Shown here: piece after piece, positions 10,542 through 19,532 of the stretch
Position numbering within the stretch: position 1 is the stretch's first letter
Layout of the letters: each line of letters starts with the position of its first letter
Assembly (NCBI GenBank): GCA_020721585.1
Contig: DYMK01000014.1
Coordinates: forward strand, 1-50,008
DNA: 50,008 bases
DNA from: Sulfuricurvum sp.
GTDB lineage: Bacteria > Campylobacterota > Campylobacteria > Campylobacterales > Sulfurimonadaceae
Reading direction: 5' to 3'
Notes under the pieces: model-generated
Databases searched by the model: none
What the model was told of the DNA's origin: nothing
What the model saw: only the letters and a program-made list of their open reading frames with translations
Translations under genes and position numbers: made by a program

Positions 10542-11663
10542 TTATTTAAACCACCCTTTGATTTTTTCAAACGTTGATTCAAACATCGATTCATGGGGTT
10601 TGGATTCGATGCCAAAACTCTCTTGCAGTTTTTGTAAGAGTTGCTCTTGTTCGACCGTAAGACGATTGGGGTAGGTGAGGGTAATTTGGGCAACCATATC
10701 CCCTTTGCCACGACCATGGACATCACTAATCCCCTCGCCACGGAAGCGGTATTGTTGTTTGTCTTTGGTTCCTGTTTCGAGTTCTAGGGTCACTTCCCCT
10801 TTGAGTGCTGGGATGGTGATGTTTTCCCCTAAGACCGCTTGGGTGAAGAACACGGGGACTTCAAGATAGACATCATTCCCATTACGGATAAAGTGGCTGT
10901 CTTCTTCGACTTCAAAGGTGACGTACAAATCGCCGCGAACGCCACTTTTCCCTTTATTCCCTCGACCTGAAACACGCAAACGGTTGCCGGTGTCAATCCC
11001 TGGGGGGACTTTGACGGTCACTTTCTCTTTCTCTTCGGTATAACTTTTCCCTTTACAATCGGGACATTTATCTTTGGCGATGCTCCCCTCACCGTGACAC
11101 ACAGGACAGCTTTGGGAGAAGGTCATAAACCCTTGACGGACATAGACTTGACCCTTACCGCCACATTGCGAACAATGGGAGAGTGTGGCCTCTTTTGCTC
11201 CTGTCCCTTTGCACGATTTACACGAAGTTTTGACATCGAATGTGACCTCTTTGTCACACCCAAAAACCGCTTCTTTAAAACTAATGCGCATCTCTACGAT
11301 CATGTCCAGCGGAAAACGATCCCCCGGCGCGCGTGTTTTACTGTTGGTACGCGTCCCTCCTGAAAAGCCATTAAACATCTCTTCAAAGATACTGCCCAAA
11401 TCATCAAAACCTCCGCTGCTACGGCGCGCGCCTCCCCCTTGAAGCCCCTCTTTGCCATAACGGTCATACACCGAGCGTTGTTGCTCATCACTAAGGACTT
11501 GATACGCTTCATTGCAGAGTTTAAATTTGTGTTCGGCACTCTCATCATCGGGGTTACGATCAGGGTGATACAGCTTTGCCATTTTACGGTACGCTTTTTT
11601 GATCTCATCCCCACTGGCGTTTTTGCTCACCTCTAAAATTTCATAATAACTTAAATTTTCCAC
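10542..11663 (-). CDS. dnaJ: Chaperone protein DnaJ
   Basis: Hsp40 co-chaperone that delivers substrates to DnaK and stimulates its ATPase. The J domain (1-70) contains the HPD motif at 33-35 ('LYHPDRNP'); a Gly/Phe-rich linker with '[12 protein letters not shown]' follows; the zinc region holds four CxxCxGxG repeats ([32 protein letters not shown]); the C-terminal substrate-binding barrels complete 373 residues. The start is GTG 11663 with GGAG seven bases upstream, which gives the usual '[12 protein letters not shown]'; the in-frame ATG at 11690 would add nine unusual residues. Confidence 0.97.
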   Translation of the reverse strand: MENLSYYEILEVSKNASGDEIKKAYRKMAKLYHPDRNPDDESAEHKFKLCNEAYQVLSDEQQRSVYDRYGKEGLQGGGARRSSGGFDDLGSIFEEMFNGFSGGTRTNSKTRAPGDRFPLDMIVEMRISFKEAVFGCDKEVTFDVKTSCKSCKGTGAKEATLSHCSQCGGKGQVYVRQGFMTFSQSCPVCHGEGSIAKDKCPDCKGKSYTEEKEKVTVKVPPGIDTGNRLRVSGRGNKGKSGVRGDLYVTFEVEEDSHFIRNGNDVYLEVPVFFTQAVLGENITIPALKGEVTLELETGTKDKQQYRFRGEGISDVHGRGKGDMVAQITLTYPNRLTVEQEQLLQKLQESFGIESKPHESMFESTFEKIKGWFK

Positions 11664-11735
11664 CCATAGTCTCCAAAAATTTTTGCGCAATTATACCATA
11701 GCTTAGTTGAGCCACCAAGACTAAAGATATTTTGC

Positions 11736-11741
11736 TACAAT
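11736..11741 (+). promoter_or_regulatory. -10 element of recR, possibly giving a leaderless mRNA
   Basis: GCTACAAT contains TACAAT ending seven bases before the recR ATG at 11749. Transcription would therefore start at or within a base or two of the start codon. No Shine-Dalgarno sequence is present. Confidence 0.45.
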
Positions 11742-11748
11742 GCCATTT

Positions 11749-12318
11749 ATGAAACGATCCTTAGAAAAATTTAACCATCTTGTCGATGCCCTCCAACTTT
11801 TGCCCTCCATTGGTCACAAATCAGCGACCCGATTGGCGTACCATCTGGTGATGAGTGACCAATTTGGTGCGTTAAAATTGGCGCACGCCATCGAAAATGC
11901 GGTACGAAATCTCAAAAAATGTCGCTCGTGTGGCGGATTAAGTGAAGATGAATTGTGTGCCATTTGCAGTGATGACCATCGCAATCAAGAAATGTTATGC
12001 ATTGTCGAAAATGCCAAAGAAATTTTGATGTTTGAAGAAAATGGTCTCTTTGAGGGGCGTTATTTTGTCCTAAATACCCTTGAAGAGCTGGATATGGATC
12101 ATCTCAAAGCCATTGTCAACAGCGGGGTAAAAGAGGTCATTTTTGCCCTAACCCCCTCCATCGCCAATCAAGGGATTATCCTTTATGTGGAAGATCAGCT
12201 CAAAGGGTGCGAAGTGAATTTTAGCCGTATCGCCCAAGGGGTGCCTACGGGGGTGAGTTTGGAAAACGTCGATATTCTCTCGTTGTCCAAAGCCTTAGAA
12301 GATCGGGTGAAGATTTAG
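11749..12318 (+). CDS. recR: Recombination mediator RecR
   Basis: Works with RecO (and RecF where present) to load RecA on gapped DNA. The 189-residue product has the helix-hairpin-helix 'LVDALQLLPSIGHKSATRLAYHL', split here over residues ~11-33, the four-cysteine zinc finger 'CRSCGGLSEDELCAICSD', and the Toprim domain starting 'EMLCIVENAKEILMFE' and including 'GVPTGVSLENVD'. ATG 11749 is preferred: the ATG at 11740 overlaps the -10 element. The stop abuts the KpsC-like start with no gap, so capsule genes may be read from the same transcript. Confidence 0.95.
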   Translation: MKRSLEKFNHLVDALQLLPSIGHKSATRLAYHLVMSDQFGALKLAHAIENAVRNLKKCRSCGGLSEDELCAICSDDHRNQEMLCIVENAKEILMFEENGLFEGRYFVLNTLEELDMDHLKAIVNSGVKEVIFALTPSIANQGIILYVEDQLKGCEVNFSRIAQGVPTGVSLENVDILSLSKALEDRVKI

Positions 12319-13386
12319 ATGAACTATTTTTTTGGATTTTCCCGATGGAAGCATCGATTTATGCCCCCTTTTTTTGATCAAAAACCGATTTTTATTAACC
12401 CATTTTTAGGTAAAGGGCATTTGGAAAAAGCGCTTGCCAAAGGTTTAACGCCAAAGGATTCGATCTACATCTGGGGACGAAGAGGGGTTGAAGCGGTTGA
12501 AGCGTATGCTCATGCCCATGGAAATCCTCTTTTTCGAGTGGAAGATGGTTTTATCCGTTCGGTAGGATTGGGATCGGATTTGACCCAACCCTATTCGTTG
12601 GTTGTGGACAGTAGAGGCATCTATTTTGACCCAACGCACGCCAGTGATTTGGAAGTTATCCTTGAAACGACCTTTTTTGAGGAGGCACTTCTTCAGCGAG
12701 CGCAAACCCTTAAACGCTATTTAGTGGACAAAAAACTCTCTAAATACAATGTGTATGATGCCCCCTTGCCCCCTTTTTCTTCCACTAAATCCATTATTGT
12801 TGTCCCCGGTCAGGTGGAAGATGATGCTTCCATCGCGTATGGCGCTAAGGGGATGAGTAATTTGGAACTATTACGTCAGGTTCGTTTTCATCGTCCACAG
12901 GGGTACATTATCTATAAGCCTCACCCTGATGTGTTAAGCGGCAACCGTATTGGGAAGGTAAAAACAGACGATGCCCTTGCGTATTGTGACCAAATTGTGA
13001 CTGAAGTGAGTATTGACAGCGTTCTTGGCTATGCGGATGAGATTCATACCATGACCTCTTTGGTAGGATTTGAGGGGTTGATGCGGGGGATTAAGGTGGT
13101 CACCTACGGTCTCCCTTTTTATGCAGGATGGGGATTAAGTGAAGATCATCAACCATCTCAACGACGAACGCGTCGATTAACGATTGATGAATTGGTTGCG
13201 GGGACGTTAGTGGTGTATCCACGCTATATTCATCCGCAAACATTGAAACGGTGCGAGATAGAGGACCTTTTAGAAGCGTTGGAAGGGCAACGGCTTACGT
13301 ATCAAAAATCGGTATGGATTAAAATTCGCAATGAAATCAGTCGAAAATCACAACGACTGCTCCGTTATGCTAAAGGGATAGGATGA
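12319..13386 (+). CDS. kpsC: KpsC-like capsule beta-Kdo transferase, single domain
   Basis: Predicted glycosyltransferase that extends the poly-Kdo linker on the phospholipid anchor of group 2 capsules. Family blocks are clear: 'RVEDGFIRSVGLGSDL' near 74-90, 'YSLVVDSRGIYFDP', 'IVVPGQVEDDASI', 'YKPHPDVLSGNR' near 201-212, 'TSLVGFEGLMRG' and 'TYGLPFYAGWGL'. Canonical KpsC is about 670 residues with two such domains that add alternating linkages; this protein has 355 residues and one domain. The second activity must be absent, supplied elsewhere, or carried out by this one domain. The gene starts directly after recR and overlaps the next by four bases. Confidence 0.88.
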   Translation: MNYFFGFSRWKHRFMPPFFDQKPIFINPFLGKGHLEKALAKGLTPKDSIYIWGRRGVEAVEAYAHAHGNPLFRVEDGFIRSVGLGSDLTQPYSLVVDSRGIYFDPTHASDLEVILETTFFEEALLQRAQTLKRYLVDKKLSKYNVYDAPLPPFSSTKSIIVVPGQVEDDASIAYGAKGMSNLELLRQVRFHRPQGYIIYKPHPDVLSGNRIGKVKTDDALAYCDQIVTEVSIDSVLGYADEIHTMTSLVGFEGLMRGIKVVTYGLPFYAGWGLSEDHQPSQRRTRRLTIDELVAGTLVVYPRYIHPQTLKRCEIEDLLEALEGQRLTYQKSVWIKIRNEISRKSQRLLRYAKGIG

Positions 13387-14510
13387 ACGAAAAAATCAAA
13401 AAACGGATTGTCTATTACATCGGAGGATTTGATCCGCGTGGAGTGCGTCACTACCATAGTATGTACAAAGAACATTTTACGAAACAAAGTGCTATTAATG
13501 GGATGAGTGGGAGCGTCTCTTCACGTAAAAAAGTCCATAATCATCTCTACCAATGGGAAATTGAGGCGGATGACCATGGTCATAAGGTGCATACCACCTA
13601 TAATTTTTTGAGTTGGGATGATATAGTCCGAGAACAATGGTCATCGGGTTTAGTGAGTTATTATAAGGATATTGTACTTTTTATCCGAGGGTATCTTCTT
13701 AGTGGTCTTTTTCTCCTTTTTACCAAAGAGTCTCCCAAACAATTGATTGCTGGATTATACCCTTTGATCTATTTAATGGGGGGGGTAATACTTGCTTTGT
13801 ATGGAAGTTTGCAAGTGTATTCTCTTCTACAGGGGTGGATTGGAAGTATCGTAGGGATGAGTCTTGGTTTTGGAATAGTGATTGCTTTGCAACGATTAGC
13901 GTCTAAGATTGGTGTTTTCTGGCTTCTGCGTATCTATGTTTTTTGTTTGCATTGGAGTAAAGGGCAAATTCAGGGTATGAATCAAAGAATAGATACGTTT
14001 GCGCACGAGCTGGCAACGACTATGAATCATTCAGATGATGTGGAGGAAGTTTTACTGGTTTCGCACAGTGTTGGGACGATTGTAGCCATCAGTGTGGTTG
14101 CGCGAGCGTTGGAAAAAAGCGACCATTGGGATAAATTTGGGATGGTCACATTGGGTGAGTGTATCCCCTTGGTGAGCTTTCAACCCAATGCGCATCACTA
14201 TCGAGAAGAATTGGTCAAACTGGGCAAGCAAAAAAACCTTGTATGGCTTGATTATACGTCTCCCATTGATGGAGCGTGCTTCCCTTTATACGATTTTATC
14301 CCGCTTGAGGAAAATTTGGTGATAAAACGGTCATTTCCCCGCTATCTTTCACCACGCTTTCATACACTTTTTACTACAATAACGTATAAAAAGCTCCGAC
14401 GGGATTGGTATACCACCCATTTTCTCTACCTTATGTCGACCCAAAAGAGTGGAGAATATGATTATTATGCTTTGACAGCGAGTGCTAATTCTATCCGAAA
14501 ACTTTTTTAA
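13383..14510 (+). CDS. Membrane-bound alpha/beta-hydrolase-like protein in the capsule anchor operon
   Basis: Protein of 375 residues with no named family that I can assign firmly. The N-terminal 'KRIVYYIGGFDPRG' looks like the first strand and oxyanion loop of an alpha/beta hydrolase. Three hydrophobic segments lie at about 96-113, 121-143 and 150-172. The motif 'LLVSHSVGTIVAIS' places a candidate nucleophile Ser229 in an SHSVG elbow; possible acid and base residues lie later ('WLDYTSPIDGACFP', 'RFHTLF'). Campylobacter jejuni has an integral membrane protein gene (Cj1412c) in the same place, between a P450 and kpsS/kpsC, so it may be the same family. A lipase or esterase acting on the lipid anchor is an inference. 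Confidence 0.65.
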   Translation: MNEKIKKRIVYYIGGFDPRGVRHYHSMYKEHFTKQSAINGMSGSVSSRKKVHNHLYQWEIEADDHGHKVHTTYNFLSWDDIVREQWSSGLVSYYKDIVLFIRGYLLSGLFLLFTKESPKQLIAGLYPLIYLMGGVILALYGSLQVYSLLQGWIGSIVGMSLGFGIVIALQRLASKIGVFWLLRIYVFCLHWSKGQIQGMNQRIDTFAHELATTMNHSDDVEEVLLVSHSVGTIVAISVVARALEKSDHWDKFGMVTLGECIPLVSFQPNAHHYREELVKLGKQKNLVWLDYTSPIDGACFPLYDFIPLEENLVIKRSFPRYLSPRFHTLFTTITYKKLRRDWYTTHFLYLMSTQKSGEYDYYALTASANSIRKLF

Positions 14511-14527
14511 CCCCAAAGGAGTCGCTC

Positions 14528-15919
14528 ATGTCCTCATGCCCTTTTCACCAACCTTTTTTCCCCCCACCCTTGAAAAATAAAGCATCTCTTTTTTTTACGT
14601 TTTTTAAAAAAAGACGTTCATGGCTTGATGGTCTGTATGAGCGAAGTTACAGCATGAAAATGGGACGGGTAAAGATGCCTGGATTGGACTTGCACGTGGT
14701 GAATCAACCTGAATTAATCCATAGGGTGATGGTTGAGGAGGTCAAAGCGTTCCCCAAAAATCAGCTTTTAGAACATCTTCTTGAACCCTTGTTGGGGGAG
14801 AGTATTTTTACGACCAATGGGGAACAATGGAAAAAACAGCGAGAAATGCTTAACCCCTCTTTTGAAATGACCCGTATTTCTCATGTTTTTGGATTGATGA
14901 ATGATGCTGTTAAAGAGTTACGGGTACGTCTTAATGGACAGGGAAAAGAGCATCACCTTGATATTGACCCTGAAATGACCTACGTGACTGCGGATATTAT
15001 TTTCCGTACCATACTCTCCTCACGCCTTGATCGTCATGCAGCGATTCAAATTATTGAAGCGTTTGTGATGTTTCAAGAAGAGACCGCACGAACCGCGATG
15101 CGTACCATGTTTAAAATTCCCCGTTGGTTATGGTTTTTGAGTGGTGAACGTAAACGGATTAAAGCGGGTAATTTAGTGCGGGATGTTTTGGCGGATATTA
15201 TCCGTCCACGCTACGATGCAGTCACTTCGCATACAATGGGAGAGGAAAAAGATATTCTTGCTTCCTTATTGCTTGTCGTGGATGCGGATACGGGTGCGAG
15301 ATTTTCGTTTGAAGAGATTCTTGATCAGGTTGCTATGTTGTTTTTGGCAGGTCATGAGACTTCAGCGAGTGCTTTAACGTGGAGTATGTATTTATTGGCG
15401 TTATACCCTGAAATTCAAGAGCGGGCGTATCAGGAGGTGATGAGTATTGTGGGTGAGGGGGAGTTTGATCCTTTCCATATTAAGCAAATGGCCTTGATCA
15501 CCAATATCTTTAAAGAGACCCTTCGTTTGTATCCCCCTGTAGGATTTTTTGCGCGTGAAAGTAAGGATGAGACGACCATGCGGGATAAAACCATTGTTAA
15601 AGGTGCTTCAGTAGTGGTGGCTCCGTGGCTCATTCATCGTCATCCCGATTTTTGGGACAATCCCAATGGCTTTGATCCGGATCGTTTTAATGATCCTTCT
15701 TCCATGCATAAAGATACCTATCTCCCTTTTGGGATGGGACCACGTATTTGTATTGGGGCTTCTTTCGCGATGCAAGAAGCGGTACTTATTTTGGCAACGA
15801 TCATTCGAGATTTTACCATTACGCTAGAAGACAATTTTGTTCCTGATGTCGTGGGACGATTGACCGTTCGTTCGGCTAATGGGATGCACATTGTATTAAC
15901 GCAACGAGAGGGACGATGA
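14528..15919 (+). CDS. Cytochrome P450, CYP172-like
   Basis: Haem-thiolate monooxygenase of 463 residues. The I helix has 'FLAGHETSASALTW' (about 272-285), the K helix ExxR is 'KETLRLYPP' (about 328-336), the meander has 'FDPDRF', and the haem loop is 'FGMGPRICIG' with Cys408 as axial ligand. A short basic, hydrophobic N-terminal region (about 15-30) could attach it to the membrane. P450s are rare in Campylobacterota; the known C. jejuni example, CYP172A1 (Cj1411c), is also beside kpsS and kpsC. The neighbourhood points to a lipid or capsule-anchor substrate, but none can be read from the sequence. Redox partners are not encoded nearby. Confidence 0.95.
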   Translation: MSSCPFHQPFFPPPLKNKASLFFTFFKKRRSWLDGLYERSYSMKMGRVKMPGLDLHVVNQPELIHRVMVEEVKAFPKNQLLEHLLEPLLGESIFTTNGEQWKKQREMLNPSFEMTRISHVFGLMNDAVKELRVRLNGQGKEHHLDIDPEMTYVTADIIFRTILSSRLDRHAAIQIIEAFVMFQEETARTAMRTMFKIPRWLWFLSGERKRIKAGNLVRDVLADIIRPRYDAVTSHTMGEEKDILASLLLVVDADTGARFSFEEILDQVAMLFLAGHETSASALTWSMYLLALYPEIQERAYQEVMSIVGEGEFDPFHIKQMALITNIFKETLRLYPPVGFFARESKDETTMRDKTIVKGASVVVAPWLIHRHPDFWDNPNGFDPDRFNDPSSMHKDTYLPFGMGPRICIGASFAMQEAVLILATIIRDFTITLEDNFVPDVVGRLTVRSANGMHIVLTQREGR

Positions 15920-16275
15920 AAGAACGATTAGCGGGATTTTTGCTCATGTGTGCGGTAGTTCCCTTGGCGATTATAGGGTATTTGATTATCTGTTATGCGG
16001 GGTTTTTTGGTCATCCCTCTCGTGCTAGAGCAGGAGTTCGAGCATTGGATCATTTTGTTAATGCAGCAGTTTTGAATGGTTACGCGTGGGAATCAATATC
16101 CTCGCATGCGTGGAGAGAACGGGAATCCAGATGGTGGGCACCATGGGTGATTAAAATTACCAATTATTTTCAACAGGATCATTGTATGCGTGCCAATAGA
16201 CGGGAGCAAGCCCTTATTGATTTGATGTTAGATCGGGGATTGCATCAACAAACCATTGGAAAGACACAAAAATAA
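15916..16275 (+). CDS. Small membrane protein of the capsule anchor operon
   Basis: Unrecognised protein of 119 residues. A hydrophobic segment at about 7-30 ('FLLMCAVVPLAIIGYLIICYAG') anchors it; the rest is polar, Trp- and Arg-rich ('HAWRERESRWWAPWVIKITNYF') and should be on one face of the inner membrane. It overlaps the P450 stop by four bases (ATGA) and ends three bases before kpsS, so it is produced with both. Its position between P450 and KpsS suggests a role in the same anchor pathway, perhaps as a membrane adaptor. Function is unknown. Confidence 0.7.
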   Translation: MKERLAGFLLMCAVVPLAIIGYLIICYAGFFGHPSRARAGVRALDHFVNAAVLNGYAWESISSHAWRERESRWWAPWVIKITNYFQQDHCMRANRREQALIDLMLDRGLHQQTIGKTQK

Positions 16276-16278
16276 TCA

Positions 16279-17493
16279 ATGGTCTCGTATGGAATAGCGT
16301 CATTTAAAGATAAAAAAGTACTTATGTTGCAAAGTCCTGTGGGTCCTTTTTTTAAACGTCTTGGGAAAGATTTAGAAAAAGTGGGGGCAGAGGTGAGTAA
16401 AATTAACCTCAATGGAGGCGATTGGTTTTTCTCTGACAAAGGGGCAATCAATTTTACCGGTAAGCCAGAAGAATGGGGTGTTTTTTTTGCTTCTTTTATA
16501 AAAAATCAAAAAATAGATCGACTTCTTTTGTTTGGGGATTGTCGGGAATACCATCGGATTGCCCATACACTTGCCCATGCTCAGGGGATAGAAATTGGGG
16601 TCTTTGAAGAAGGCTACGTCCGCCCTGATTACATTACCTTTGAACGTTTTGGGGTCAATGGATTCTCCTTGCTGCCTCGCAATCGTCCGTTTTATGATCA
16701 GTTGAATGACGATAAGGTGACTATTTCTCCCACGATTTCTGTCGGCAATAGTTTTTACGCTATGGCATGGTGGGCATTTTTGTACTATTTTTTTAGTGCA
16801 TTGTTGTTCCCTATGTTTCGTTTTTATCGTCACCATCGTCCCCTGAATCCATGGGAGATAATGTACTGGATTCGATCTTTTTGGCGTAAACAGTGGTATA
16901 AAGTAGCAGAACGAACACGAGAACAGACCTTAATCACGCAAGAGTCAAAAAATTATTTTTTAGTCCCGCTTCAAATTTCTACCGATGCGCAAGTGTGCGC
17001 ACACTCTCCGTATCATTCGGTAGAGGATTTTATCCACAGTGTTATTGCTTCCTTTGCAGAAAAGGCATCCAACGAGAGGATATTGGTGATTAAGCACCAT
17101 CCGCTTGATCGTGGATACCATAATTATAAAACGGTGATTACCAAAGTGGCGTTTCAGTATGGAATAATGCAACGCTGTTGGTATATTCATGATCAACACT
17201 TACCTACCTTATTGGATCATGCATTGGGGGTTGTTGTGATTAATTCAACGGTTGGACTTTCAGCACTGCATCATCATGTCCCCCTTAAGGTGTGCGGAAC
17301 GGCTATTTACGACATGGAGGGATTAACCTACCAAGGGTCACTGGATACTTTTTGGGATGAAGCTCCTTTCTATGCAATGGATAAGGAACTATTTAAAAAT
17401 TTTAGGGGCTATATTATTAACGATAAGCAGATTAATGGAAATTTTTACCGTAGATTAGAGGGAATGGGAACTTTCTCAGGTTTAAAGTGGTAG
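16279..17493 (+). CDS. kpsS: Capsule anchor Kdo transferase KpsS
   Basis: In group 2 capsule systems KpsS adds the first beta-Kdo to phosphatidylglycerol at the inner face of the membrane. The 404-residue protein begins with the family block 'ASFKDKKVLMLQSPVGPFFKRL', here split across residues ~7-28, and has 'DRLLLFGDCREYH', 'GVFEEGYVRPDYIT', 'HHPLDRG' and the late 'VVINSTVGLSALHHHVPLKVCG' (residues ~327-348). A hydrophobic patch near 154-180 may help membrane contact. No good ribosome site precedes the ATG, so coupling with the upstream gene is likely. The order KpsC-hydrolase-P450-membrane protein-KpsS is a compact unit. Confidence 0.92.
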   Translation: MVSYGIASFKDKKVLMLQSPVGPFFKRLGKDLEKVGAEVSKINLNGGDWFFSDKGAINFTGKPEEWGVFFASFIKNQKIDRLLLFGDCREYHRIAHTLAHAQGIEIGVFEEGYVRPDYITFERFGVNGFSLLPRNRPFYDQLNDDKVTISPTISVGNSFYAMAWWAFLYYFFSALLFPMFRFYRHHRPLNPWEIMYWIRSFWRKQWYKVAERTREQTLITQESKNYFLVPLQISTDAQVCAHSPYHSVEDFIHSVIASFAEKASNERILVIKHHPLDRGYHNYKTVITKVAFQYGIMQRCWYIHDQHLPTLLDHALGVVVINSTVGLSALHHHVPLKVCGTAIYDMEGLTYQGSLDTFWDEAPFYAMDKELFKNFRGYIINDKQINGNFYRRLEGMGTFSGLKW

Positions 17494-17625
17494 CAGAAAA
17501 AAAAGCATTAATAATTTAAGGGCAGGAATGTTACAATGCGCGCTTTAAAGGTTTGATAAAACTTATAAATTTTTGCTACTTGTATCATCTCAATGTAGTA
17601 AACTCAAACGAATAAGGAAACTGTT

Positions 17626-18735
17626 TTGGCACTCACATACAACTGGTTTAAGCGTCATCGCCTTTTTACTGCTACGGTAGTTATCCCTACTTTGATTGCT
17701 TCTTTTTATTATGGAGTGATTGCTTCTGATGTTTATATCAGTGAATCGCAATTTGTGGTGCGTGCACCTGATAAGCCCAGTATGAGTGGCATTGGTGCCA
17801 TGTTACAAAGTGCTGGCGTTTCGAGTTCTGGTGATAGCGATGCCAATACCGTTAAAGATTTTATTCTCTCACGGGATGCGCTGTACTCATTGGATCGGAC
17901 ACTTCACTATCGTCAAAAATATACTTCAGATACGATTGATCACTTTAATCGTTTTAATGGTTTTGGGATTAACGATAGCTTTGAATGGTTATTTAAATAC
18001 TATCAAGAGCATACCATGGTAACAGTGGATACTGCCTCTCCTGTTGTGACGTTGGATGTTCAGGCGTTTAATGCTAAAGATGCCAAAGCGATGAATGAAC
18101 ATCTTCTTCTCCTAAGTGAGCAATTGGTGAATCGTCTTAATGAACGTTCACGGAAAGATATGATTGGTTTTGCTGAAAATGAGGTAGCCCGTGCCATGAT
18201 TCGTGCTAAAGCTGCTTCTTTGGCCGTTTCCAATTATCGAGAAAAAAAATCGGTATTTGATCCTGAAAAACAATCTGCCCTACAGCTTGAGTTGGTGAGT
18301 AAAATGCAAAGTGAGCTTATCGCGACCAAAGCACAGTTAGCGCAATTGATGAGTCTCTCTCCTGAAAATCCCCAAATTGCGTTATTACAAAATAAAATTA
18401 CGAATCTAACGTCGCAAATAGCAGCAGAATCGTCCAAGGTAACCGAAGGGGATGTCTCCTTTGCCCATAAAACCTCAGAATACGAACGATTGATGCTCGA
18501 ACGCGATTTTGCAGGAAAACAACTCGCCATAGCCTTTGCTTCGTTGGAACAAGCCCGCAATGAAGCGCTTCGTAAGCACGTTTATTTGGAGCGCATCAGT
18601 CAACCCAACGAACCTGATTATCCCTTAGAGCCACGAAAAATACGTTCAATTGCGGCTATTTTCATGTTAGGGCTTATGCTCTGGGGAATTTTAAGTATTT
18701 TGAATGCTGGAGTGCGTGAACATTATGATCGCTAA
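17626..18735 (+). CDS. kpsE: Capsule export inner-membrane protein KpsE
   Basis: Polysaccharide co-polymerase/export-type protein that links the KpsMT transporter to the outer-membrane channel. The 369 residues show the classic layout: membrane helix at about 12-30, a periplasmic domain beginning 'YISESQFVVRAP', a long coiled coil from about 190 to 330, and a C-terminal membrane helix at about 343-360 after 'YPLEPRKIRS'. The start is TTG 17626, with AAGGA eight bases upstream. A 132-base gap separates it from kpsS and may hold a promoter. Its end overlaps kpsM. Confidence 0.93.
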   Translation: MALTYNWFKRHRLFTATVVIPTLIASFYYGVIASDVYISESQFVVRAPDKPSMSGIGAMLQSAGVSSSGDSDANTVKDFILSRDALYSLDRTLHYRQKYTSDTIDHFNRFNGFGINDSFEWLFKYYQEHTMVTVDTASPVVTLDVQAFNAKDAKAMNEHLLLLSEQLVNRLNERSRKDMIGFAENEVARAMIRAKAASLAVSNYREKKSVFDPEKQSALQLELVSKMQSELIATKAQLAQLMSLSPENPQIALLQNKITNLTSQIAAESSKVTEGDVSFAHKTSEYERLMLERDFAGKQLAIAFASLEQARNEALRKHVYLERISQPNEPDYPLEPRKIRSIAAIFMLGLMLWGILSILNAGVREHYDR

Positions 18736-19519
18736 AGATCAAATGACTTTTTTCGACCAATTTCGGATCCAAAAGCGGGTTATTTGGGCATTAATATTAC
18801 GTGAGATGATTACCCGCTATGGTCGTGAGGGGTTAGGTATTCTTTGGATTATTGCTGAACCTGCTATGTTTATTGTGGGGGTTATGACCATTTTTTCCCA
18901 ACTACATTCGGGAGAAGCCGGTCATTCAGTTGCGGAATATTTAGCCGTTAGTTATCCGACATTGTTACTCTGGCGTAATGGAACAGGACGCGTCACCAAA
19001 GCGGTTGAAGTCAATAAAGCCCTTTTGCATCATCGTCCTGTTCGCCCGATGGATATTATCTATTCACGCATTATTTTAGAATTTGCCAGTAGCATAGCTG
19101 CTTTTTTCTTTCTTTATCTTATTTTTGTAACCCTTGGCATTTGTCAGTGGCCGGATGATCTTTTTACGATGATTATTGGTGGATTGATGGTGATTTGGTT
19201 TTCGTTTGCCTTTGTGTTAATTATGGCAGCATTAGCGGAGTTAAGTGATGCGATTGAGCGTGTTTCGCATATTATTTTGTATTTAATGCTCCCTTTTTCA
19301 GGGGTATTTTTGGCTGCTCATTTGGTTCCTCAGCCGTATCGAGATTATTTATTACTCTTCCCTTTAGTTGATTGCGTTGAGTGGTTTCATGCGGGGTATT
19401 ATGGTCATCGTATGGAGACCTATTATTTTCCCGTCTACACCGTTATTGCTAACCTAGTGGTCACTTTGTTTGCTTTTGCATTGACCAATATCGCGATTAA
19501 ACGGGTGCAAAGTATATGA
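18725..19519 (+). CDS. kpsM: Capsule ABC transporter permease KpsM
   Basis: Inner-membrane half of the ATP-driven capsule exporter. The ABC-2 type permease of 264 residues has six predicted membrane segments and family blocks 'LILREMITRYGREGLGILWIIAEP', here at residues ~22-45, 'NKALLHHRPVRPMDIIYSR' and the late 'LFPLVDCVEWFHAGYYG'. The start at 18725 lies within the end of kpsE (11-base overlap); a further in-frame ATG at 18743 is possible. Followed by kpsT after 13 bases. Confidence 0.93.
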   Translation: MIAKDQMTFFDQFRIQKRVIWALILREMITRYGREGLGILWIIAEPAMFIVGVMTIFSQLHSGEAGHSVAEYLAVSYPTLLLWRNGTGRVTKAVEVNKALLHHRPVRPMDIIYSRIILEFASSIAAFFFLYLIFVTLGICQWPDDLFTMIIGGLMVIWFSFAFVLIMAALAELSDAIERVSHIILYLMLPFSGVFLAAHLVPQPYRDYLLLFPLVDCVEWFHAGYYGHRMETYYFPVYTVIANLVVTLFAFALTNIAIKRVQSI

Positions 19520-19532
19520 TGGATTACAGTAA

